Part shown: positions 14,079 through 20,441 of the stretch, piece after piece
Position numbering within the stretch: the stretch's first letter is position 1
How the letters are laid out: the number at the start of each line of letters is the position of its first letter
Source: CAYGBW01 sp964348185
GTDB lineage: Bacteria > Desulfobacterota > BSN033 > WVXP01
NCBI GenBank assembly: GCA_964348185.1
Contig: CAYGBW010000133.1
Location: forward strand, 1-20,441
Length of the DNA stretch: 20,441 bases
Direction: 5' to 3'
Notes under the pieces: generated by a model
What the model saw: the letters and a program-made list of their open reading frames with translations, nothing else
Database searches by the model: none
Told to the model about the DNA's origin: nothing
Made by a program: the position numbers and the translations under genes

Positions 14079-14204
14079 GAAGGACCGGGTCATGACGCCA
14101 TGAGCTATTGGGATGGGAGACGGGAGGTCGGAGAATATGCACGACCCCCTCAAGACTGTTTGACCTTTTTCAATGATTGCGGATCCCCCAATGCTGACAG
14201 AGAA

Positions 14205-14954
14205 TCACCCCCCGGGATTCTCCCTGGCTAATGTGAGAAGCCTCACCCCATGGCCATGGAGTTGTCTGAAAGTGGCAGCCTGGCTGATGTACCTTAAGAC
14301 CTCTGGGGGATCGTGTACCCGTGTCCCGCAGATGACATCGATTCCATAATCAAAGAGAAGGGGCGTCAAAGGAGAGGTGGGTCCGGTCAGAACCACAAAA
14401 CTCTCCCGGCAAAGAGACAGAAGTTTTTCAATGGTGTGGTTGATTAAGCTCGTCCCGGTCAGGCAAACCACGTCGCACCGGGGAAGGATTCGACTCGCCT
14501 CACTTTCGGGCATATCCCCCGGGCGGACCCGCTTTTCGAGGACCCACAGGTTCCTTGCGGTTTTTCGGAGTTTTGAGACAAAGGGGAAATGGCCGACCAC
14601 ACCGACATTGCGATCCCTCCCCTTATCGGCCAGAACATCATAGGCATTGAGGTCGACGCATCGGTCCTCGTCCACATCGAGGAGAGAGTTGATTGTCGCC
14701 ATGCCAATAGAGGCCTCCAAGGTGTTGTCCGACCGGGCGTACTGGGCGAGTTCCAGGGCCCGTTTTTCGGTCAGGCTTCCCACGTCTCTCACCCCGGATT
14801 GGTGGGCATCTCTTTCCCCTTCGGGGGGCCTGTAAGTTGTAGAGAGGCCCGTGTGACGGGTGGTGACGGCAGTCCAGAAGGCGCAGCATCGGACCTCCTC
14901 GACGTTGGCATCATCTCTTGAGAGGCTGTCAATCAGGCTTTCGAGAATCTTCAT
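14205..14954 (-). CDS. DUF4213/DUF364 protein (putative heavy-metal chelation domain)
   Basis: From ATG 14954 the product has 249 aa. An in-frame ATG 24 bases upstream is rejected because GAGGGGAGGGG (14958-14968) lies directly before the inner one. The N-terminal third (including RSDNTLEASIGMATINSLLD) matches DUF4213. The remainder, with VGVVGHFPFVSKLRK, CDVVCLTGTSLINHTIEKLL and LTGPTSPLTPLLFDYGID, matches DUF364, named a putative heavy-metal-chelation domain from structural work. The fold is enolase-N-terminal-like plus Rossmann-like; enzymatic role is unproven. A C-terminal HGHG could contribute to metal binding. There is no signal peptide, so it is cytoplasmic. It follows the metallo-beta-lactamase-fold gene by 215 bp on the same strand. 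A perfect 12-bp palindrome (14977-14988) lies just before its ribosome site. Confidence 0.85.
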   Translation of the reverse strand: MKILESLIDSLSRDDANVEEVRCCAFWTAVTTRHTGLSTTYRPPEGERDAHQSGVRDVGSLTEKRALELAQYARSDNTLEASIGMATINSLLDVDEDRCVDLNAYDVLADKGRDRNVGVVGHFPFVSKLRKTARNLWVLEKRVRPGDMPESEASRILPRCDVVCLTGTSLINHTIEKLLSLCRESFVVLTGPTSPLTPLLFDYGIDVICGTRVHDPPEVLRYISQAATFRQLHGHGVRLLTLARENPGG

Positions 14955-14976
14955 GATCCCCTCCCCTCTATGAAAC

Positions 14977-14988
14977 ATGACCGGTCAT
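14977..14988. promoter_or_regulatory. Perfect 12-bp palindrome before the DUF364 gene
   Basis: ATGACCGGTCAT is fully self-complementary and lies 23 bases before the gene's ATG. It could be an operator half of a dimeric regulator. It may also be chance, since no promoter hexamers are obvious beside it. Confidence 0.3.
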
Positions 14989-14998
14989 CAGGGGTCGA

Positions 14999-15093
14999 AT
15001 TCAGAAGGCGTCCAGTTCCCACGATATCCGTCAGTTCCTCCCCTATGCTCTAGCCCCCAATAGAGGCAGAAATGGCTCAGATTCAGAAGGCGT
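14999..15093. repeat. 13-bp direct repeat in the hydrolase-DUF364 gap
   Basis: ATTCAGAAGGCGT occurs at 14999-15011 and 15081-15093, exactly 82 bp apart. Both copies lie between the metallo-beta-lactamase-fold gene and the DUF364 gene. Function unknown. Confidence 0.5.
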
Positions 15094-15169
15094 ATGGCGC
15101 CGGCAAGGGGAAGAAGGGGTCGGGCCATGCGTCACGGGCTGCTCGGTTCCTGGCTCTCCTTGTTCCCCC

Positions 15170-16132
15170 CTAGAGGACAATCCGAGTTCCCACACTATTC
15201 TGGACGAACCGGTGGGGGAAGGCCTTTGACATCCTTTCCATAGCTTTCCACCCCGTGCAGTGAGTGGGGACAATCAGATCCGGACCAATCGCCCTCAGTT
15301 CTTCAATGGTGGGGTCGATGATGCCCTCAAAGTCTTTGCCAGAGAGGTGAAACCCCCCCAGGATGGCATGGACCCTGTCAATCCCGGTTATTTTCTGGGA
15401 GTATCGGACGGTATTGATGATCCCTGCATGGGCGCAACCAGTCACAATCACCACTCCCCGATTCCTAAGGGCCACCACCACGGACTGATCATCCAGGGTC
15501 TTATCCTTTTCCATTTTACCGTTTCTTTCAATCCAGGCATGGGGACGACCTGTCTCAAAATCGGTTGTCCGCTCCACTTCACCGGTCACGGCCCATAACC
15601 CGTCGGCTGAGATGTAAGGGCCCTCGGACCGAATGAGCCGCGCCCCCCGTGCCAGGAGGTCTTTTTCTTTCAGGACGGGGAAGGTCAGGCGTTTTTTGCC
15701 TGGAGGTTCGACGTATCGGGGAGAGGAGAAGGCCTCAGGATGGACAACGAGGGGCACAGGCTTCTTAAGGTGGTCCAGAATAGAGAGGAGCGCCCCATAG
15801 TGATCCATGTGACCGTGACTCAGGACGATAGCGTTGATCGCCTCGAGATCCACTCCCAGCAGTCTCAGGTTGTGGGGGGTCCCGATGGCTGTGTACCCCG
15901 CGTCGAGGAGAAGGGTTCTTGAGTCTCCCCCCTGTGACACTCGGATCCAGATCGAGAGGCCATGCTCGGCCAGGAAGGTATCTGTAAGAATTTTTCCGTC
16001 TCTGTCCCGGGGAGGCCTGAAGACCCGTTCCGAATCTTCTAGGAGTAAGTCGACCGAGTTGTCGATTACCGTCAAAATCTCGACCCTGTCCGCCTCCACC
16101 AGATTGATCTTCCCGTTGGTTACTGTCCTCAT
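15170..16132 (-). CDS. COG1237-type metallo-beta-lactamase-fold hydrolase
   Basis: From ATG 16132 the product has 320 aa. GAGAGGAGG (16139-16147) lies six bases before this start, which is better than the ATG 27 bases further upstream. The zinc-site residues of the fold are all present, numbered from this start: HGHMDH (His106, His108, Asp110, His111), the GCAHAG histidine (His235), GGFHL (His262) and PTHCTG (His291). The long insert after the first motif (VVHPEAFSSPRYVEPPGKK) and the GCAHAGIINT block are typical of COG1237. Archaeal relatives are annotated as dihydropterin-ribofuranosylaminobenzene-phosphate synthases of methanopterin synthesis. For bacterial members the substrate is not known, and that name should not be transferred. 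It is cytoplasmic and sits in a minus-strand run with the small CxxC gene and the DUF364 gene. Confidence 0.88.
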   Translation of the reverse strand: MRTVTNGKINLVEADRVEILTVIDNSVDLLLEDSERVFRPPRDRDGKILTDTFLAEHGLSIWIRVSQGGDSRTLLLDAGYTAIGTPHNLRLLGVDLEAINAIVLSHGHMDHYGALLSILDHLKKPVPLVVHPEAFSSPRYVEPPGKKRLTFPVLKEKDLLARGARLIRSEGPYISADGLWAVTGEVERTTDFETGRPHAWIERNGKMEKDKTLDDQSVVVALRNRGVVIVTGCAHAGIINTVRYSQKITGIDRVHAILGGFHLSGKDFEGIIDPTIEELRAIGPDLIVPTHCTGWKAMERMSKAFPHRFVQNSVGTRIVL

Positions 16133-16184
16133 ATCCGGCCTCCTCTCTTCATCTCCCACTCCCGCCCCGTTTCCGATGACCCGC

Positions 16185-16211
16185 CTACCCCGGGCAAGGA
16201 TCCAGATTCAT
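16185..16211 (-). other. Eight-codon open frame with a strong ribosome site (possible leader peptide)
   Basis: On the minus strand AAGGAGG (16217-16223) sits five bases before an ATG that encodes only MNLDPCPG before a TAG. The ORF ends 52 bp before the hydrolase start. It is out of frame with the hydrolase. It might be a regulatory leader peptide, or a chance ribosome-site match. Confidence 0.25.
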
Positions 16212-16268
16212 CCCTGCCTCCTTACCCCGGTTGATTCTCCGGCCCTTATGGAGCTTCTGACGATTGTC

Positions 16269-16364
16269 TTATTCAATCAGGATTTCACGGCCCATGAATT
16301 GAATCTCCTTGATCCTCCCCGAACCCGTCAGATGGATAGCATTCTGGAACCATTTGGTCAACAC
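16269..16364 (-). CDS. Possible very small protein (about 31 aa)
   Basis: The minus-strand frame from GTG 16364 to TAA 16269 encodes VLTKWFQNAIHLTGSGRIKE followed by IQFMGREILIE. The frame is open back to a TAG at 16389-16391, so up to 39 residues are possible. The sequence has a natural amphipathic character (a helix, then GSGRIKEIQF-type strands) unlike the shadow frames nearby. However, no ATG and no good ribosome site are present; GAAAGG touches the GTG. It lies between two genes of the same strand. It may be a real micro-gene or the decayed end of a longer one. Low confidence. Confidence 0.25.
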   Translation of the reverse strand: MLTKWFQNAIHLTGSGRIKEIQFMGREILIE

Positions 16365-16460
16365 CCTTTCGAGGACCTGTCCGGTCAGCTATGAATGATC
16401 AAATCCGCCTCTACCTTTTGCGACGCGTCTTTGATCCGACCTGTAACGTCTCACCTTCCC

Positions 16461-16742
16461 CTACCAGAGGTCGTCGTCTCCCCTTACTCTGTCTCTTCTC
16501 GGCCGCGTGTAGATGATCCTGTACTGCTCCTCAAAGCCATCGAAGCACGCGGTGCACCTATCGCCACCTTCCAGATCCGTCTCCCCTTCCCTGGCCAAGG
16601 GCTCGAGATGAACCTCGTATCCTGTTGCCTGATAGAGTTCTACGGTTTCGCTCAGTCGGGGTTCACGGGCAACAAACTGTCTCGTCCAGCCCTGCCGTTT
16701 GAGTTCCTGCTCTCGATCAGAGGATCTTCTCATCGGATTCAT
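16461..16742 (-). CDS. Small conserved-looking CxxC protein of unknown function
   Basis: The 93-aa product contains the compact core RQFVAREPRLSETVELYQAT, then GYEVHLEPLA, a Cys pair C63-x2-C66 (DRCTACF), and YRIIYTRP near the C-terminus. This looks like a small family I associate with anaerobic Deltaproteobacteria-type genomes, though I cannot name a function. The Cys pair, together with Cys-poor flanks, suggests metal or redox chemistry. No signal peptide or membrane segment is visible. The ATG has no strong ribosome site (GAGGGAAGAG is about 20 bases away). ATG 16733 is an alternative. It is the first gene of the minus-strand cluster and is divergent from the BtuF-like gene, with a candidate promoter 60 bp upstream. 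Confidence 0.65.
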   Translation of the reverse strand: MNPMRRSSDREQELKRQGWTRQFVAREPRLSETVELYQATGYEVHLEPLAREGETDLEGGDRCTACFDGFEEQYRIIYTRPRRDRVRGDDDLW

Positions 16743-16804
16743 CGGTGTGGCCCGTCTCTTCCCTCGTATTTGCCCTTCGATTCGTCATTTCTATGGAGAT
16801 CTAT

Positions 16805-16832
16805 ATTGTACCAGATTCCCTGGTCTTTTCAT
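16805..16832 (-). promoter_or_regulatory. Candidate promoter of the minus-strand CxxC/hydrolase/DUF364 cluster
   Basis: On the minus strand ATGAAA (16827-16832) is followed after 16 bases by TACAAT (16805-16810). The -10 matches 5 of 6 consensus positions and the -35 matches 4 of 6. The start would be near 16798, giving a leader of about 56 nt. Confidence 0.42.
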
Positions 16833-16989
16833 CGAGAGGTCGTCCCATTCTGTCACCCCGTCTTGTTTATCTGATTTCAATGGATTACGGTTGATATCGG
16901 GGTAGCAGCTTTTGGGCACAAGTCGTAACGTCTGATATGGGGCGAGTGTCAATCCCAAGAGCCTCAAAAGAAACCGAGGGGCTGAACTC

Positions 16990-17847
16990 ATGATACCGAA
17001 AACAGTAGATATTGTTGACATCCGGGGCGTCTCCTTCCAGCCACTGCAAAAACCCTTTCGCGTTGTGTCTCTTGTCCCGAGCTGGACGGAGACGCTCTTT
17101 GATCTGGGACTGACAGGGACTGAGATTGTTGGTCGCACTGACTACTGCAGGCATCCCAGGGGGCGTGTGGCTGACATCGAAAAACTCGGGGGGCCTAAAA
17201 ATCCCAACGTCGGCCGAATCTTTGAACTCGATCCGGATCTGGTCATCGCAGACCGGGAAGAGAATCGAAAAGAAGATGTGGAGCGGATGGACGTCCACTG
17301 GGTCGCTTCACGGGTATTTGTGACTGGACCGAAAGGGGTAGACCACGCCCTCAATCACGTGGAGCAGCTCGGCACCCTGTTTGGGACTCAGGATCAAGCC
17401 CGAGAATTGATTGAAAGGGTTAGGTCATCCGTCAACCAGGTTGTCAGAGAAGACCGGGGGACCGTGGCGTATCTCACCTGGCAGGATCCCATGATCGCTG
17501 CCAGTCGAAAGACCTACATCGGGGATGTGCTCGAAACCCTAGGTTACAAAAACGTGTGTGATTATTCGACTCTTGAGGGTCTCGACCCGGAAGGCAGCGC
17601 GAGCTATCCGGTGGTGACTTTGGAGATACTGATCCGCCTCAAACCGAACACCATCCTGCTTTCAACCGAGCCATTCCCCTTTCGCAAAAAGCACTTGGAC
17701 CGGCTTCGGTCACGACTCCGTGAACTCGATCCAGAATATGCTGAGCGGGTGCGGATCCGGATCGTCAACGGAGAGTATTTCTCGTGGTATGGGAGCCGGA
17801 TGCTTCCGGCTTTCAGGTATTTTGTGAGACGTCAGGCTGAGTTTTGA
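16990..17847 (+). CDS. BtuF-like cobalamin/siderophore-type binding protein without a signal peptide
   Basis: The 285-aa product has the helical-backbone metal-receptor (Peripla_BP_2) fold: FRVVSLVPSWTETLFDLGL (about 23-41), GRTDYCRHP, IFELDPDLVIADREEN, LIRLKPNTILLSTEPFPF and the C-terminal NGEYFSWYGSRMLPAF. This is close to BtuF-type corrinoid-binding proteins. Normal members are periplasmic partners of BtuCD-type importers. Here the N-terminus (MIPKTVDIVDIRGVSFQPLQ) is polar with no signal peptide or lipobox, and no in-frame start lies upstream. No permease or ATPase is adjacent. It therefore probably works in the cytoplasm, perhaps binding a corrinoid or metal chelate. GAGGGG lies nine bases before the ATG. 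The second RACo-like gene follows 290 bp downstream on the same strand. Confidence 0.85.
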   Translation: MIPKTVDIVDIRGVSFQPLQKPFRVVSLVPSWTETLFDLGLTGTEIVGRTDYCRHPRGRVADIEKLGGPKNPNVGRIFELDPDLVIADREENRKEDVERMDVHWVASRVFVTGPKGVDHALNHVEQLGTLFGTQDQARELIERVRSSVNQVVREDRGTVAYLTWQDPMIAASRKTYIGDVLETLGYKNVCDYSTLEGLDPEGSASYPVVTLEILIRLKPNTILLSTEPFPFRKKHLDRLRSRLRELDPEYAERVRIRIVNGEYFSWYGSRMLPAFRYFVRRQAEF

Positions 17848-18137
17848 GGCTAAGCCCCTTTGCACGCTGTGTCTATTTCTCCCCAGGCCTAGGACTGTTG
17901 GTTCCGTCTGATTCCCATTTTGCAGAGAAGAGACCCTCGAGGCGCGGCGGGTTCTCCCCGGATGCCTCAGGTCAGCGTGTTGACCGCAGCGCGAAACGTC
18001 GGCGGTTCCCCTTGGAATTCTGCCCCGTTTCGGGTAGTCTTGCTTGAATGGTTATCGTGAAAGGATCACACGGGGGGGAGGGAATACAAGACCCTGTGCA
18101 CAAGAGACTGTGGGACGAGGAGCCGGAAGAGGCAAGA

Positions 18138-20117
18138 ATGGGAGAGAAGGGGTTGACAGAGAGAAAATTCAGGGTCCTTTTTCAGCCTTCGGGCAGAAGG
18201 GGAGAAGTGGCGGAAGGGAAAACCCTTCTCGAGGCATCCCGAGAGCTGGGAGTGCATATTGAGTCCATCTGTGGCGGGAAACAGCGGTGCGGCAAATGCA
18301 CGGTGAAGATCGAACAGGGGCGTTTCAAAAGACCCCGTCTCCTCTCCCGGATGTCCCACGTTTCTGATTGGCAGACCTCGGAAGAGAAGTTCATCGATGG
18401 TGGGGCAAGGTCAGAAGGCTTCCGGTTGGCCTGTGCTGCGAGGCTAAGGGGGGACGTCCTGGCCTTTGTTCCGGAAGAGAGCCGGGCGGGTAAACAGGTG
18501 ATCCGCAAAGCCGCTCGTGCAATTGAGATCAAACACAGTCCAGCCGTAAGACTCTATTATGTCGAACTCTCACGGCCGTCTCTTGACGACCCTCTTGGAG
18601 ACTTCGAACGGCTCGCACAAAGACTCGGTGAGGCATACGACCTTGGAGGGATGGTTATCGACTATTTTGCCCTCGTTGATCTTCCCGATGTCCTCCGAAA
18701 GGCCGACTGGAAGGTGACAGCAGCCGTCTGGAACGATCGGGAGATTGTTCGCATTTACCCTGGGCGCGTCGAAGAATGCTGGGGTGTGGCCGTTGATATC
18801 GGGACCACCACGGTCGCTGCATATCTCTGCAGTTTAAAGACGGGCACGGTGGAAGCCACCGAATCCAGCATGAATCCCCAGGTGATCTACGGGGAGGACG
18901 TGATGTCTCGAATTACCTATTCTTCCGACCATCCCGATCGAGGTCTTCGCGAGATGAAGGGTCTCATCACTAAAGGCCTGAACGACATGATCGGAAAGAT
19001 GGCCAAGGGAGCGGGAATAGCCGCGGGAGATATTCTGGATATGAGTCTTGTGGGAAACACGGCGATGCATCATTTTCTCCTCGGACTCAATCCCCAACAC
19101 ATGGGTGCGTCACCTTTTGCCCCAGCCGTTCACAAATCGATGGACATCAAGGCAAGGGATCTGGGAATCGAAATCAACCGGTCTGCTTACGTTCATGTCC
19201 TGCCTATTGAGGCGGGTTTTGTAGGAGCCGATAACGTGGGGGTCCTGATCTGTGAAGAGCCGTATCGGAAGGATGAAATCCAGTTAATCATTGATATCGG
19301 GACGAACGGGGAACTGGTCCTCGGGAACCGAGAGAGATTGATCTCCGCCTCCTGTGCTACGGGTCCGGCCCTTGAGGGCGCCCAGATCGCCTTTGGGATG
19401 AGAGCCGCTCCTGGGGCCATCGAGCGGATCAGAATAGATCCAGGGACCTTCGAGGTGAACTACAAGGTCATCGGCAAGGAAGAGTGGAGCCAAGATTCGG
19501 GCTCGGGACGTATGGAAACAAAAGGGATCTGCGGATCCGGGATTCTCGATCTGCTGGGAGAGCTTTACCGGACGGGCATCGTCCGGAAGAGCGGCGCTTT
19601 CAACGGGGATGTGAAAACACCCAGGCTGCGGAACTCCAGTGAGGGGACACGCGAATTTGTCATTGCCTGGAGGGAAGAAACCTCTATCGGGAGGGATATC
19701 GTGGTCACTCAGGGCGACATCCGACAGATCCAGCTGGCAAAGGCTGCCATTTATGCCGGTGCCAAGCTAATGATGCGTCGTTTAGGCATCGATCAGGTGG
19801 ATCGAGTGATGATTGCCGGCGCCTTTGGCAACTATGTAGACAGAGAGGAGGCGCTGATTGTTGGCATGCTGCCAGATATTACTCCTGAACGAATCATCTC
19901 CGTGGGGAATGCCGCAGGGGACGGGGCGAGAATCGCCCTGCTGAATCGAGACAAAAGGGAAGAAGCAAATCGGGTGGCCCGGCGGGTTGAATACATGGAA
20001 TTGACCCTTGAGGAGGGATTCCAGGACGAATTCGTTGCAGCCCTCCATATCCCTCACGGGCGGGACCCGTTCCCTCACTTGAAGGGTATTGTTCCCGACG
20101 AGATTCTCAATCAATGA
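18138..20117 (+). CDS. Second RACo-like corrinoid reductive-activator ATPase
   Basis: From ATG 18138 the product has 659 aa, almost the length of the paralog at 9091. GGAAGAGG lies five bases before this ATG. The longer frame from ATG 18048 (30 more residues) has no good ribosome site. The ferredoxin domain has C-x5-C-x2-C (ICGGKQRCGKC) and a fourth Cys in LACAAR. Forty-four residues separate the third and fourth Cys, against 31 in the paralog, because of an extra SHVSDWQTSEEKFIDGG stretch. The ASKHA motifs are complete: AVDIGTTTVAAYL, YGEDVMSRI, GNTAMHHFLLGL, IIDIGTNGELVLGN, GPALEGA, GICGSGILDLL, AGAFGNYVDREEALIVGMLPD, VGNAAGDGARIAL. It should re-reduce a Co(II) corrinoid protein, but the partner is not in the window. 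It follows a BtuF-like gene and precedes thioredoxin. Confidence 0.9.
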   Translation: MGEKGLTERKFRVLFQPSGRRGEVAEGKTLLEASRELGVHIESICGGKQRCGKCTVKIEQGRFKRPRLLSRMSHVSDWQTSEEKFIDGGARSEGFRLACAARLRGDVLAFVPEESRAGKQVIRKAARAIEIKHSPAVRLYYVELSRPSLDDPLGDFERLAQRLGEAYDLGGMVIDYFALVDLPDVLRKADWKVTAAVWNDREIVRIYPGRVEECWGVAVDIGTTTVAAYLCSLKTGTVEATESSMNPQVIYGEDVMSRITYSSDHPDRGLREMKGLITKGLNDMIGKMAKGAGIAAGDILDMSLVGNTAMHHFLLGLNPQHMGASPFAPAVHKSMDIKARDLGIEINRSAYVHVLPIEAGFVGADNVGVLICEEPYRKDEIQLIIDIGTNGELVLGNRERLISASCATGPALEGAQIAFGMRAAPGAIERIRIDPGTFEVNYKVIGKEEWSQDSGSGRMETKGICGSGILDLLGELYRTGIVRKSGAFNGDVKTPRLRNSSEGTREFVIAWREETSIGRDIVVTQGDIRQIQLAKAAIYAGAKLMMRRLGIDQVDRVMIAGAFGNYVDREEALIVGMLPDITPERIISVGNAAGDGARIALLNRDKREEANRVARRVEYMELTLEEGFQDEFVAALHIPHGRDPFPHLKGIVPDEILNQ

Positions 20118-20232
20118 GCCGTTGGCATTCAGGTCCCTGCGATGACCGGTGGAATCCTGTAGTCTGATCGTGTTACATTTTGGAGAAAAAGACCCATTGA
20201 ACGGGGAACGAATTGATGAGAGGGGGACTTTG

Positions 20233-20441
<209 letters not shown>

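Larger units (their letters stand above)
16133..16460. other. Stretch between the small CxxC gene and the hydrolase gene
   Basis: About 330 bp on the transcribed strand of the cluster. It holds a possible very short gene (16269-16364), an 8-codon open frame with a strong ribosome site (16185-16211), and the hydrolase's own ribosome site. No larger gene is convincing. Confidence 0.45.

Noticed and set aside
14200..14222. GAGAATC/GATTCTC stem over the DUF364 stop codon as a terminator
   Set aside because: The 7-bp stem overlaps the stop codon and no T tract follows on either strand.
15043..15273. Short minus-strand frames between the hydrolase and DUF364 genes, including a 43-codon one starting MARPLLPLAG
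   Set aside because: Weak ribosome sites, no resemblance to known proteins, and overlap with the direct repeats. Not enough support.
16743..16989. Cobalamin riboswitch upstream of the BtuF-like gene
   Set aside because: I looked for the conserved B12-box and core segments and did not see them. A covariance-model search would be decisive.

Overview
The window is moderately GC-rich, gene-sparse bacterial DNA. It most resembles a strictly anaerobic Desulfobacterota/Deltaproteobacteria-type genome (syntroph or sulfate-reducer relatives). This is inferred from gene content: two RACo-type corrinoid-reductive-activator ATPases with an N-terminal ferredoxin domain, a secreted bifunctional-nuclease-domain protein, a bacterioferritin, long soluble GAF-type kinases, and small CxxC proteins. 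No rRNA, tRNA, CRISPR array or intact insertion sequence was recognised.

Layout, left to right. (1) 1-1974: the tail of a dipeptide/oligopeptide/nickel-type ABC importer operon, with a terminator-like hairpin and two overlapping permease genes (DppB/DppC type). No ATPase gene follows. (2) 1975-2445: gene-free. (3) 2446-2985: an exported SH3-domain protein, convergent with a bacterioferritin (3246-3707, minus) and a small unknown gene (3964-4413, minus) that has its own good sigma70-like promoter. (4) 4751-8147, minus: a probable transcription unit made of a soluble double-GAF histidine kinase, an eight-TPR lipoprotein and a secreted BFN-domain protein with a TTG start. The kinase promoter has its -35 box inside one arm of a perfect 9-bp inverted repeat. 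(5) 8148-9090: regulatory DNA around a small FmdB-type zinc-ribbon gene. It includes a 19-bp CsoR-like operator at the gene's promoter. (6) 9091-11064: the first RACo-like protein. (7) 11065-11771: about 700 bp without a convincing gene, holding a perfect 13-bp-stem hairpin. (8) 11772-14078: a membrane hybrid histidine kinase (HisKA-HATPase-REC-REC-HPt) with unusual catalytic boxes. (9) 14205-16742, minus: small CxxC protein, COG1237-type metallo-beta-lactamase-fold hydrolase, and DUF4213/DUF364 protein. (10) 16990-20117, plus and divergent from (9): a BtuF-like binding protein with no signal peptide, then a second RACo-like protein. (11) 20233 onward: the start of a thioredoxin gene, cut by the window edge.

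The most coherent theme is corrinoid/metal redox maintenance. Two RACo paralogs, a probably cytoplasmic BtuF-like protein, a DUF364 protein (a family suspected of metal binding), a COG1237 hydrolase and thioredoxin lie within about 11 kb. No methyltransferase or corrinoid protein is present in the window, so their targets would have to be encoded elsewhere. This grouping is an inference from family membership and position. The sequence itself shows the domains, motifs and arrangement.
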